A stretch of 41,909 nucleotides of DNA from Rhodanobacter sp. (GTDB lineage Bacteria > Pseudomonadota > Gammaproteobacteria > Xanthomonadales > Rhodanobacteraceae), in contig JANJTA010000009.1 of the NCBI GenBank assembly GCA_024711345.1, positions 1 through 41,909 on the forward strand, given 5' to 3'. A program made the position numbers and the translations under genes. This document shows positions 1-6,621 of this stretch, piece after piece. The notes beneath the pieces are model-generated. The model was not told where the DNA came from. It made no database searches and saw nothing but the letters and a program-made list of their open reading frames with translations. Within the stretch, counting starts at the first letter, position 1. Each line of letters begins with the position of its first letter.

Positions 1-72
1 CTTCACTGCCAGGCCGGCCTCCGCCTCACGCAGGAAGCCGATGATCTGCTCTTCGGAAAAGCGCTTCTTCAC
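1..72 (-). CDS. IS3-family transposase OrfA, N-terminal fragment
   Basis: The first 24 residues read (V/M)KKRFSEEQIIGFLREAEAG and continue off the window edge. This is the typical start of the small helix-turn-helix subunit (OrfA) of IS3-family transposases, which binds the element ends and is normally joined to OrfB by a -1 frameshift. The start is a GTG at 70-72, preceded by AAGGA at 81-85. The element therefore extends leftwards out of the window and its end should lie between about 75 and 116. I could not fix the terminal inverted repeat because the other end is absent. It differs from the IS3-type OrfA at the right edge of the window. Confidence 0.85.
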   Translation of the reverse strand, partial: MKKRFSEEQIIGFLREAEAGLAVK

Positions 73-116
73 GTCCAATCTCCTTCGGATGGGGGATTGG
101 ACTCCAAACCGATGTG

Positions 117-476
117 CTACTCAAAGGCGGGGGGACGTCGGGCCGCACGCGAATCCTCCGGGGCCTGCGCCCGGTCGTGCATGTCGTAAGTCCGCGATAC
201 TTCCGCGACCGTCAGACGGTAGGTGGCGAAGATGGCATCGCGGCCGGCCGTCTGGACCTGGCGGTGTTCGTCGTTGTTCCGCCATTGGCGCACCGCTTCC
301 TCGTCGCGCCAGAAGGACAACGACAGGATTTTTCCGGGTGACGCGAGGCTCTCGAATCGCTCGATCGAGATGAAGCCATCGACCTGGTCCAGGAGCGGGC
401 GCAGTCGTTGGGCGGCCTGCAGGTAGGCGGCCTTCCGCTGATCGTGCGGCCGCACTTCGAAGATCACGGCGATCAT
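117..476 (-). CDS. Antibiotic biosynthesis monooxygenase (ABM) domain protein
   Basis: A 119-residue protein beginning MIAVIFEVRPHDQRKAAYLQAA. It matches the ABM-type dimeric alpha-beta barrel: a first strand ending in FEV, a central VDGFISIERFESLASPGKILSLSFW segment and an EEAVRQWRNNDEHR helix. These small cofactor-free or heme-handling oxygenases act on quinol-like or other redox-active small molecules; the substrate here is unknown. An upstream in-frame ATG at 500 exists, but the ATG at 476 has GGGGGAAG about 5 bases before it and gives the family's usual N-terminus. It lies 70 bases downstream of the exported hydrolase gene on the same strand and is probably co-transcribed with it. The tail after residue 100 (DRAQAPEDSRAARRPPAFE) is low-complexity and probably disordered. 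Confidence 0.8.
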   Translation of the reverse strand: MIAVIFEVRPHDQRKAAYLQAAQRLRPLLDQVDGFISIERFESLASPGKILSLSFWRDEEAVRQWRNNDEHRQVQTAGRDAIFATYRLTVAEVSRTYDMHDRAQAPEDSRAARRPPAFE

Positions 477-546
477 CGGTCTTCCCCCAGGCCTTGCCAC
501 GCGTGCAGCGCAATCGGGGTGCTGGGCGGGATCGGGCAGGCAGGCT

Positions 547-1560
547 TCATGGGGTTCGGTCCTCCACCGCAGCGATGAAGGCCTGCACGCTCGAGTACAG
601 CGAATGGCGGTTCTTCTCCAGGTGCATGACGTGCGTGCCGTGGTCGATCTGCACCAGCCATTTCAGCGGACTGGCGACGAATCGGGCCAGGAAGGCGGCG
701 CCGCCCGCGCGATCGACCACGGTGTCGTAATCCCCCAGCACCACGAGTACGGGGCAGGCGACCTTGTCCTGCGCGTAGGGATAACGGTCCGCTTCGGCGG
801 CGGCCAGGTCGGCCAGCGGGCCGGCCGGAATGCGCAGGTCGCCGTTCGGCGCCTTTGACGACGGCGGCGCGGAAGCGGCGAACTGGCCGGCCCATCGCGC
901 ATGCACCGCGGGTTCGAGCAGCTGCATCGTCGGCGGCAGCACGTCGGTGAACTTGAGTTGCTCGTAACGCGTCTGCGCAGACAGGGGCAACCATGCGACG
1001 TCCACCTTTTCGGGATGCTTGTCCGGCTTCGGCACCACCGGTCCGAACAGCGTCAGCGAAGCCACCGTCGACGGCGATGCGGCCGCGTACGTCGCCGCGG
1101 GGATGGTGCCCCACGAATGCGCGACGAGGTGCAGTCGGGCGACGCCTCGCTGGCGGCGCATGTAGTCGACCGCCAGTGCAATCTGCCGCGCGGCCTCGGG
1201 CGCACGATCCACCGGCGGCGCGCCCTGCGGCGTCGCCTTCATGGCGGCCGGGTGGCTGGACTCGCCAAAGCCGAGGAAATCCAGGCCGCAGGCGAGGTAG
1301 CCGTGGCCGGCCATGTAGGACATCCACGAATCGCCCGGGGCGAACTCGAAGCCGAACGCCAGCATGGTGGGGAAGCTGGCGCCATGGATGAACAACACGC
1401 CTGGCGTGGGCGCGGATCGGGCCGCGCTCGATTCGGGGGCGAGGCAGTGCAGGGCGACGTAGTCGGTAGAACCCGGTTCGATCGGCAGGCGGATGGTCTC
1501 CATCCGCGGCGTCGCCGCGGACAGGGCCGAGGCCATGCCAAGTGCGAGTAGTGACATCAT
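547..1560 (-). CDS. Exported alpha/beta hydrolase
   Basis: The 337-residue product has a short hydrophobic signal peptide (MMSLLALGMASALSAA), so it probably acts in the periplasm or outside the cell. The alpha/beta-hydrolase landmarks are present: an oxyanion-hole loop FIHGASF near residues 57-63, a nucleophile elbow AHSWG with Ser149 (Ala in place of the usual first Gly), an acid in LGDYDTVVD (Asp277 or Asp279), and the histidine in DHGTHVMH (His310 or His313). The natural ester or amide is not evident. The start was set at tandem ATGs (1555-1560); a longer reading to 1599 would run into the promoter region and spoil the signal peptide. It is divergent from an ArsR-type gene, with 74 bases between the two starts, which suggests local control by that regulator. 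Confidence 0.85.
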   Translation of the reverse strand: MMSLLALGMASALSAATPRMETIRLPIEPGSTDYVALHCLAPESSAARSAPTPGVLFIHGASFPTMLAFGFEFAPGDSWMSYMAGHGYLACGLDFLGFGESSHPAAMKATPQGAPPVDRAPEAARQIALAVDYMRRQRGVARLHLVAHSWGTIPAATYAAASPSTVASLTLFGPVVPKPDKHPEKVDVAWLPLSAQTRYEQLKFTDVLPPTMQLLEPAVHARWAGQFAASAPPSSKAPNGDLRIPAGPLADLAAAEADRYPYAQDKVACPVLVVLGDYDTVVDRAGGAAFLARFVASPLKWLVQIDHGTHVMHLEKNRHSLYSSVQAFIAAVEDRTP

Positions 1561-1616
1561 GTGTGGCGCTCCATCATTGCGGAGCGGAACTCTAACCACG
1601 CCCGACGGCGTACAGG

Positions 1617-1632
1617 TTCGACGGGTATCGAA
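1617..1632. promoter_or_regulatory. Candidate ArsR operator (TTCGA-N6-TCGAA)
   Basis: A perfect inverted repeat TTCGA / TCGAA with a six-base spacer sits directly in front of the ArsR-type start at 1635 and within the divergent intergenic region. ArsR dimers bind short dyads of this type near their own promoters, so it is a plausible autoregulatory site. The overlap with the ribosome-binding region fits repression. The link is inferred from position and symmetry only. Confidence 0.4.
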
Positions 1633-1634
1633 GT

Positions 1635-2294
1635 ATGGAAGAATCGGCTGCTTTTTCCGCGACTGCCGCCTTGCTGAGCGATGCGTCGCGCGCGGCGATG
1701 CTGTTGGCCTTGCTCGACGGCAAGGCCTATACCGCCAACGAACTGGCGCGTGCCGCCGGCATCACGCCGCAGACCGCCAGTTTCCATCTCGACAAAATGT
1801 CGAAGGCGGGTCTGCTCGCCTTGCTGCGTCAGGGCCGCTACCGCTATTTCCGGCTGGCCGGACCGGACGTCGCGCGCACGCTCGAGTCCATCCTGTCGCT
1901 GCAGCATGCGCCCTCGCCGCGGCAGATCGTGTCGAGCTGCCCTGCGCGGCTGCGCGCGGCCCGCACGTGTTTCGATCACGTCGCCGGGGCACTGGGCGTG
2001 CGGATCTACCGGGCGCTCACCAGCCGCGGCTGGACCACGCACGCCGGGGCGCAATTTGCCGTCACCGCGGCGGCAGCGGACTTTCTCGGCGAACTCGGCA
2101 TCCCCGGCGACACGCTGCCGGTCAAGTCGACGCCCTGTCTCGACTGGTCCGAGCGGGAATTTCATTTCGCCGGCGACTTCGGCCGCTTGCTGCTGCAGGC
2201 GATGCTGAGCCACCGCTGGGTACTGGGCGGCAAGTCGCGCCAACTCACGCTGACGGAGGCTGGCCAGCGCCGCCTGGCCGCCTGGGAGATATGA
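1635..2294 (+). CDS. ArsR-family transcriptional regulator
   Basis: A 219-residue protein with an N-terminal winged helix-turn-helix. Residues about 12-80 read ALLSDASRAAMLLALLDGKAYTANELARAAGITPQTASFHLDKMSKAGLLALLRQGRYRYFRL, the classic ArsR 'decreased gene dosage, recognition helix, wing' order. It is about twice the length of a minimal ArsR. The C-terminal half (about 100-219) resembles the effector domain of longer ArsR-like regulators and contains cysteines in SSCPARL and STPCLDW, but no CxC metal motif is seen. It is therefore more likely to sense an organic ligand than a metal. It is divergent from the exported hydrolase/ABM pair, which are its likely targets. Confidence 0.85.
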   Translation: MEESAAFSATAALLSDASRAAMLLALLDGKAYTANELARAAGITPQTASFHLDKMSKAGLLALLRQGRYRYFRLAGPDVARTLESILSLQHAPSPRQIVSSCPARLRAARTCFDHVAGALGVRIYRALTSRGWTTHAGAQFAVTAAAADFLGELGIPGDTLPVKSTPCLDWSEREFHFAGDFGRLLLQAMLSHRWVLGGKSRQLTLTEAGQRRLAAWEI

Positions 2295-2363
2295 AAAAGT
2301 GTCGGGGGCAACCGATCGCAGGCCTTCCATGGCGAGGCGGCGGAAGGCCGCCACCCATTCCAC

Positions 2364-3263
2364 TCAATACGCCCGCACGCCGCTCTCCAGCGCCAGGTCG
2401 AGGAACGCCCGCACGCGGGCTGGCAGCAGTCGCGCGCTGGGGTAAAGCGCGTGGATCGGCGAGGGCGCGCGCTCGAACGGCGCCAGCACGATCTCCAACT
2501 CGCCGGCGGCGACATGCGCGGCCACCTGGTAGTGCAGCGCACGCACCAAGCCGCCGCCGGCACGCGCGCAATCGATCGCGGCGTCCCCACTGTTGGTGGT
2601 CAGGCGCGAGGTCACCGCGACGCGCCACTCGCGCGTGGGCTCCCGCGGATCGCCAAACAGCCAGTCGCCGCTGGCGTGGGCCGGACCGAACGCCACGGTG
2701 TCGTGTGCTTCAATCTCCGCCGGTGACGCCGGCCTGCCGCGCGCCGCAAGATACGCCGGGCTGGCGGCGACGACGCGTCGCGTCGAGCCCAGCGTTCGCG
2801 CCACCAGACTGGAGTCGTCAAGCGCGCCGATGCGGATGGCGACGTCGATGCCTTCCTCGACCAGGCTGACGTTGCGATCGTTGAGCTGCAGTTCGGCCTT
2901 GACGTCGGGGTAGTTCGCCAGGTAGCGCCGGACCAGTGCGGCAACGTGCATGCGGCCGAAGATCCATGGCGCCGAGATCACCAGGCGGCCGCGCGGGCGC
3001 TGCCGTTCGCCGCGGGCGATTTCCTCGGCGGCCTCGATCTCCGCCAGCACCCGGCGGGCCTGTTCGAGGTAGCGCTCGCCGGCGTCGGTCAGGCGCAGCG
3101 AACGTGTCGTGCGCTGGAGCAGGCGCACGCCAAGGTGGGCTTCCAGCGCCGTGACCGTGCGCGTCACCACGGGTGGCGAGAGCCCCAGGCGGCGCGCCGC
3201 GCCGGCAAAACTGTTCGCGTCGCACACCGTGCAGAACACGGTCATGGCAGCCAGGCGGTCCAC
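2364..3263 (-). CDS. LysR-family transcriptional regulator
   Basis: A 299-residue protein with the LysR N-terminal helix-turn-helix (residues 1-60, including SFAGAARRLGLSPPVVTRTVTALEAHLGVRLLQRTTR) and a full periplasmic-binding-protein-like effector domain (about 90-295; RGRLVISAPWIFGRMHVAALV, then VEEGIDVAIRIG). The sequence is close to the subgroup related to AaeR/DsdC-like regulators that control neighbouring catabolic or resistance genes. The start is a GTG at 3261-3263 with GAGAGGA upstream. It is divergent from the dehalogenase-like hydrolase gene 142 bases away, which is the most likely target. Confidence 0.9.
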   Translation of the reverse strand: MDRLAAMTVFCTVCDANSFAGAARRLGLSPPVVTRTVTALEAHLGVRLLQRTTRSLRLTDAGERYLEQARRVLAEIEAAEEIARGERQRPRGRLVISAPWIFGRMHVAALVRRYLANYPDVKAELQLNDRNVSLVEEGIDVAIRIGALDDSSLVARTLGSTRRVVAASPAYLAARGRPASPAEIEAHDTVAFGPAHASGDWLFGDPREPTREWRVAVTSRLTTNSGDAAIDCARAGGGLVRALHYQVAAHVAAGELEIVLAPFERAPSPIHALYPSARLLPARVRAFLDLALESGVRAY

Positions 3264-3322
3264 GCGGTCATTCCTCTCGCGGCAATGGTGAAGTTCTGTC
3301 TGCGCTGATTATCGCCGGGGCG

Positions 3323-3342
3323 GGAAATATCCACAGTATTCC
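3323..3342. promoter_or_regulatory. Candidate LysR-type binding site
   Basis: An interrupted dyad, GGAAATA at 3323-3329 facing TATTCC at 3337-3342, lies in the LysR/hydrolase divergent intergenic region. It contains the T-N11-A-like spacing expected for LysR sites. The neighbouring bases are locally AT-rich compared with the surroundings. Function is inferred from location and symmetry. Confidence 0.3.
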
Positions 3343-3405
3343 TGCAGCCCAGTTATCCCCCGGCCGTCGGCGCCGCTGCAGCCCGACGGCACTTTGGAGT
3401 CCCCC

Positions 3406-4401
3406 ATGACCAAGACGCTATTGACCCTGGCCGCGGCCGCCGCCCTTGCCGCCGGTACCGCCCAGGCTGCCGCCCCTGTCCACACACCGCCTCCCAGCGC
3501 CGTGGCCACCGAGCAGGTGCATTACCGCACCACGCAGGTCGAGGGCGTCGAGGTGTTCTATCGCGAGGCCGGCCCGGCCGATGCGCCCGTGCTGTTGCTG
3601 CTGCACGGTTTTCCCACCTCGTCGCACATGTTCCGCGAGCTCATCCCGCGCCTGGCGCAGCGCTACCGGGTGATTGCGCCGGACTACCCCGGCTTCGGCT
3701 ACAGCGCCGCGCCCGCCCGCGACAGCTTCTCTTACACCTTCGACAACTACGCGAAGGTGGTCGACAAATTCATCGGGCAACTGCGCCTGGACCGCTACGC
3801 CCTGTACGTCATGGATTACGGCGCTCCCGTCGGCTTCCGCCTGGCCACCGCGCACCCCGAGCGGGTGACGGCGATCGTCGTGCAGAACGGCAACGCCTAC
3901 GACGAAGGCATTACCGGCTTCTGGGATCCGATCAAGGCGTACTGGCGCAGCGGCGCAGCCGCCGACCGCGAGGCCTTGCGCTGGCTCACCAGCCCGAAGG
4001 CGACCCAGTGGCAGTACGCCGATGGCGTGCGCGATGCCTCGCTGCTGAGCCCGGATGCCTGGAACCTCGATCAGGCGCGCCTGGATCGCGCCGGCAACCA
4101 GGAGATCCAGCTCGACCTGTTCTACGACTACCGCAACAACCTGCCGCTCTACCCGCAGTGGCAGCGCTATTTCCGCGAGCACAAGCCGCCAATGCTCGTG
4201 GTATGGGGCCGCAACGACCAGATCTTCGTTGCCGCCGGTGCCGCGCCCTACCAGCGCGACAACCCCAATGCGGAGGTGCACATGCTCGACACCGGGCACT
4301 TCGCGCTGGAAACGCACGGCCCGCAGATCGCATCGATGATCCGCGGGTTCCTGGACCGCCACGTGCCGCGCGCGGGGCAGGGCAGGCAGGCCGCCCGCTA
4401 G
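3406..4401 (+). CDS. Exported alpha/beta hydrolase, haloalkane dehalogenase/epoxide hydrolase-like
   Basis: A 331-residue protein with a clear signal peptide ([21 protein letters not shown]), so it is probably periplasmic. It shows [17 protein letters not shown] (HGFP 67-70), a nucleophile elbow [11 protein letters not shown] with Asp137 where esterases have Ser, an acid in WGRNDQIF (Asp271) and the histidine in DTGHFALE (His298). An aspartate nucleophile with HGFP is the pattern of haloalkane dehalogenases and epoxide hydrolases, so a C-halogen or epoxide substrate is possible but unproven. The start at 3406 has TGGAG just upstream; a second ATG 12 bases earlier (3394) overlaps that site and was rejected. 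It is divergent from a LysR regulator that probably controls it. Confidence 0.88.
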   Translation: MTKTLLTLAAAAALAAGTAQAAAPVHTPPPSAVATEQVHYRTTQVEGVEVFYREAGPADAPVLLLLHGFPTSSHMFRELIPRLAQRYRVIAPDYPGFGYSAAPARDSFSYTFDNYAKVVDKFIGQLRLDRYALYVMDYGAPVGFRLATAHPERVTAIVVQNGNAYDEGITGFWDPIKAYWRSGAAADREALRWLTSPKATQWQYADGVRDASLLSPDAWNLDQARLDRAGNQEIQLDLFYDYRNNLPLYPQWQRYFREHKPPMLVVWGRNDQIFVAAGAAPYQRDNPNAEVHMLDTGHFALETHGPQIASMIRGFLDRHVPRAGQGRQAAR

Positions 4402-4453
4402 GGGGCGGCGGACCTTCGCCGCAGGGCCGTGCGGATCCGCCGCGCACGCGGGG

Positions 4454-4485
4454 CGGAGGCAATCCGGCGACGCCGATTGCCCCCG
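4454..4485. terminator. Hairpin between convergent genes
   Basis: GGCAAT at 4458-4463 pairs with ATTGCC at 4476-4481 around an inner CGGCG/CGCCG, and GCGG/CCGC extends the outer stem. It sits between the stops of the convergent hydrolase (4401) and cytochrome (4488) genes. A short run of T follows on the plus strand. It is a plausible bidirectional terminator. Confidence 0.55.
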
Positions 4486-4487
4486 CT

Positions 4488-5054
4488 TTACGGAGTGGCG
4501 CTCGGATGCGGGTTGTCGGGCAGCGGCGGAATCGCGCGCAGGTATTCATAGATCGCACGGAGGTCGAGGTCGGTCTTCTGGCCGAACGCCGGCCACGGCA
4601 TGATCTGCAGCAGCGCGCCGGGCGGGTCGAGCGGGTTGTGTCCCGTGCGCAACGTCACGATGAATTGATCGAGAGTCAGGCCTGCCGGCTTGCCGGTGGC
4701 GTCGGGCGTGAGGTTGGCCGACTTGAAAGGGGATGGCGGGAACAGACGGCCACCGGCCATGAACTCGGCGGTGTTGATCTGCTCAGGCTGGCCGAGATAG
4801 GGATTGCCGCCGGCGGCAAACGCCGGGTTGGTGTGGCAATCGTTGCAGCCGCCCGTGTTGACGATGTAGCTCCCGAGTCCGACCAATGCAGGATTCTTGC
4901 CGTTGAGATTGAGCGGCACGGGGTTGATCGCGAAACCGCGCCTGACCCTGCTCTCGTTGTTTTGGGCATGCAAGGCCGCGACAGGGATGGTCACGAACGC
5001 GACGCCAAGCAGCATGGACCTGGTGAACCCCGCACTATGGGCTAGGCAATTCAT
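4488..5054 (-). CDS. Exported monoheme c-type cytochrome
   Basis: The 188-residue product has a signal sequence (residues 1-30, ending VAALHA) and one covalent heme motif, CNDCH at residues 70-74. The likely distal ligand is Met152 in QIMPWPAFG. The segments GSYIVNTGGCNDCHTNP, LTPDATGKPAGLTLDQF and LRAIYEYLRAIPPLP are typical of class I cytochrome c domains found as electron-transfer subunits of periplasmic dehydrogenases. No dehydrogenase partner is adjacent, so the electron donor is unknown. The start at 5054 was chosen because it gives the signal peptide and has GGAGAGG upstream; the open frame extends much further but without a sensible N-terminus. Confidence 0.85.
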   Translation of the reverse strand: MNCLAHSAGFTRSMLLGVAFVTIPVAALHAQNNESRVRRGFAINPVPLNLNGKNPALVGLGSYIVNTGGCNDCHTNPAFAAGGNPYLGQPEQINTAEFMAGGRLFPPSPFKSANLTPDATGKPAGLTLDQFIVTLRTGHNPLDPPGALLQIMPWPAFGQKTDLDLRAIYEYLRAIPPLPDNPHPSATP

Positions 5055-5162
5055 CTTTCCCTCTCCTCGATTGGGTGGAAGCAAACGGCGCGTTCGGGCT
5101 TCCATCTTCTGGACGAGGACTAGAAAGCCTTCGCGTGGTGACAATGGGCAAACCGGTGGCCG

Positions 5163-5186
5163 GCCGCCGCGATGGATCGCGGCGGC
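5163..5186. repeat. Perfect 11-bp inverted repeat in the intergenic region 5055-5438
   Basis: GCCGCCGCGAT (5163-5173) and ATCGCGGCGGC (5176-5186) are perfectly complementary with only GG between them. It lies about 110 bases upstream of the cytochrome start. It could be a protein-binding palindrome or a cruciform/hairpin in a leader RNA. No coding region was recognised in the rest of the 384-base gap. Confidence 0.6.
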
Positions 5187-5421
5187 AATGTCTATCGAGG
5201 GGCCACAAAAGCATTTTGGACCTCGGCGCGTAAGCGCCGGGTGACGGCAACGAGAAGCTGCCGGCGAGATTTCAAAAAAGAACCTGGCCAGAGTAGGGAA
5301 CCGGGGGTCCGAGTGAGGTGGACCGGCTTGTCCGGGCACGTCAATCCAGCACTCCTGGCCTCGTCATCGGCGCTGGGCGCCAGCCGGTCGCTCGGCGGGG
5401 CGCCGCGGTCGCCGCATTGGC

Positions 5422-5443
5422 CCTGACGCCTTCGGCCGTCAGG
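5422..5443. terminator. Hairpin at the end of the heme operon
   Basis: CCTGACG (5422-5428) pairs with CGTCAGG (5437-5443) around a CCTTCGGC loop containing a TTCG turn. It overlaps the stop codon of the ChdC gene (5439-5441), so it lies exactly where the minus-strand operon ends. No T-run follows, so termination may be weak or Rho-assisted. Confidence 0.45.
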
Positions 5444-6107
5444 CGTATTGCGACAGGGCATCCGCCAACGCGAAATAGCGTCCCACGATGAAGGGATGCT
5501 CATCTTGCATGTACAGCCGCGACTTGGATTCCCGCAGCTTTCGCACGCAGTCGACCAGCCGGCTCAGCTCGTTGGTCTCGAAGGTCAGCAGCCATTCGTA
5601 GTCGCCCAGCCCGAAGCCATAGACGCCATTGGTGAGGATGTCGGGAGTGAACTCGTGCCCGATGTCGCCATGGTCGCCGATCAGCGCCTTGCGCTCCCAC
5701 TTCGGCAGCAGGTAGTACTCCGGCTTGCGGATGAAGGGATAGAAGCACAGGTATTCGCGTGGCCGCATGCCGATCGCGAACGAGGTCGGGTGTTCGGAAA
5801 ATTCGAACGGCTTGGTGATGCCGGTGAACGCGTGGGGCGTGGTGATGTATCGGCCGAAGGACGAGCGCCGGATCTCCAGCTGCAGATCCTGGATGTCGTT
5901 GAAACGATCGGCGAACATCCAGAAGAGGATGTCGGTGTGGGCCTGGAAGCCCTGCACGACGTAGGTGCCGCGCAGGCCGACCCGGCCTTCGTATTTGCCG
6001 AAAAGGTCGACCACCTCTTTGATGGCGGCGGCCCGGTCGTTCTGCCCCGCTTCCTGCCATGTCGAGGTGAACTTGATCGCCAGTTGCGCGGTGAACTGAG
6101 TTTGCAT
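5439..6107 (-). CDS. chdC: Chlorite dismutase-family coproheme decarboxylase (ChdC/HemQ), divergent
   Basis: The 222-residue product belongs to the chlorite dismutase/HemQ superfamily. In the coproporphyrin-dependent pathway, ChdC turns Fe-coproporphyrin III into heme b by two H2O2-dependent decarboxylations in the cytosol. It has no signal peptide. Visible landmarks are REYLCFYPF with the likely catalytic tyrosine Tyr123, the proximal heme ligand His146 in IGDHGDIGHEF, and GLGDYEWLLTFE near 166-176. The distal glutamine of Firmicutes enzymes appears to be replaced by Leu/Thr near residues 158-159, and the Met after FYP is Phe. A chlorite-dismutase distal Arg is also not evident. It is the last gene of the operon, 19 bases after the DinB-like gene. 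The start at 6107 gives the family N-terminus. Function is inferred from family and context; a general heme peroxidase is the alternative. Confidence 0.85.
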   Translation of the reverse strand: MQTQFTAQLAIKFTSTWQEAGQNDRAAAIKEVVDLFGKYEGRVGLRGTYVVQGFQAHTDILFWMFADRFNDIQDLQLEIRRSSFGRYITTPHAFTGITKPFEFSEHPTSFAIGMRPREYLCFYPFIRKPEYYLLPKWERKALIGDHGDIGHEFTPDILTNGVYGFGLGDYEWLLTFETNELSRLVDCVRKLRESKSRLYMQDEHPFIVGRYFALADALSQYA

Positions 6108-6126
6108 GGTGGTGGTTTCCCGTGAT

Positions 6127-6621
6127 TCAGGCGGTGGCGCCAAGCGACTGCTTGATCGCCGCAATCTGCTTGCCGTGGAGTTCGTCGTGGATCCAGATGG
6201 TGTCGAGCAGGTTCTTCAGGCTGACCCGGCCGAATGGCGGGCGCTCCAGCGAGCGTTCGGCCAGGACGCGTTCGTGGGTTTCGTTGAACACCGACTGCAG
6301 GTCCCTGAAGCGCGACTCTTCCAGCAGGCGAATCAGCTCCGTGGCGGAGAAGCGCCCGCTGGCCGCGTGGTCGTGGTTGCAGCCTTGCTGCAGGCAGGCG
6401 GCGAGAAACGACGGCTCTCTTTCCTCGACGCGTTCGCTGCGCGACTGCAGCGCATCGAGCACCAGCGCGGCGGTGGCCCGTTCGCTCGCCTGCAGGTGAT
6501 GGGCGAGCTGGCCGATGGAGGGCCCGCCGGCAGGCGGCGTCGCGTTCAACTGGTCTTCCGTCAGGCCGTCGAGGCTGTCCAGCAGCGCCTTGCGGGCCCG
6601 GCCAAGGTTTTCAATCAACAT
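6127..6621 (-). CDS. DinB/YfiT-like metal-binding four-helix protein embedded in a heme operon
   Basis: A 164-residue helical protein of the DinB superfamily. It keeps the metal-binding histidines, His41/His42 in IGQLAHHLQASE and His145/His149 in WIHDELHGKQIA, with an HNHDH-like cluster (CNHDH, 81-85) between them. DinB-like proteins bind divalent metal and often act as thiol-dependent transferases (bacillithiol or mycothiol S-transferases) or have no known role. Here the start (6621, GAGAGG upstream) overlaps the end of cgoX by 11 bases, and chdC follows 19 bases later. Translation is thus tied to heme synthesis enzymes on both sides. A job in heme or iron handling is an inference from this arrangement only. 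The original activity is not recognisable. Confidence 0.8.
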   Translation of the reverse strand: MLIENLGRARKALLDSLDGLTEDQLNATPPAGGPSIGQLAHHLQASERATAALVLDALQSRSERVEEREPSFLAACLQQGCNHDHAASGRFSATELIRLLEESRFRDLQSVFNETHERVLAERSLERPPFGRVSLKNLLDTIWIHDELHGKQIAAIKQSLGATA

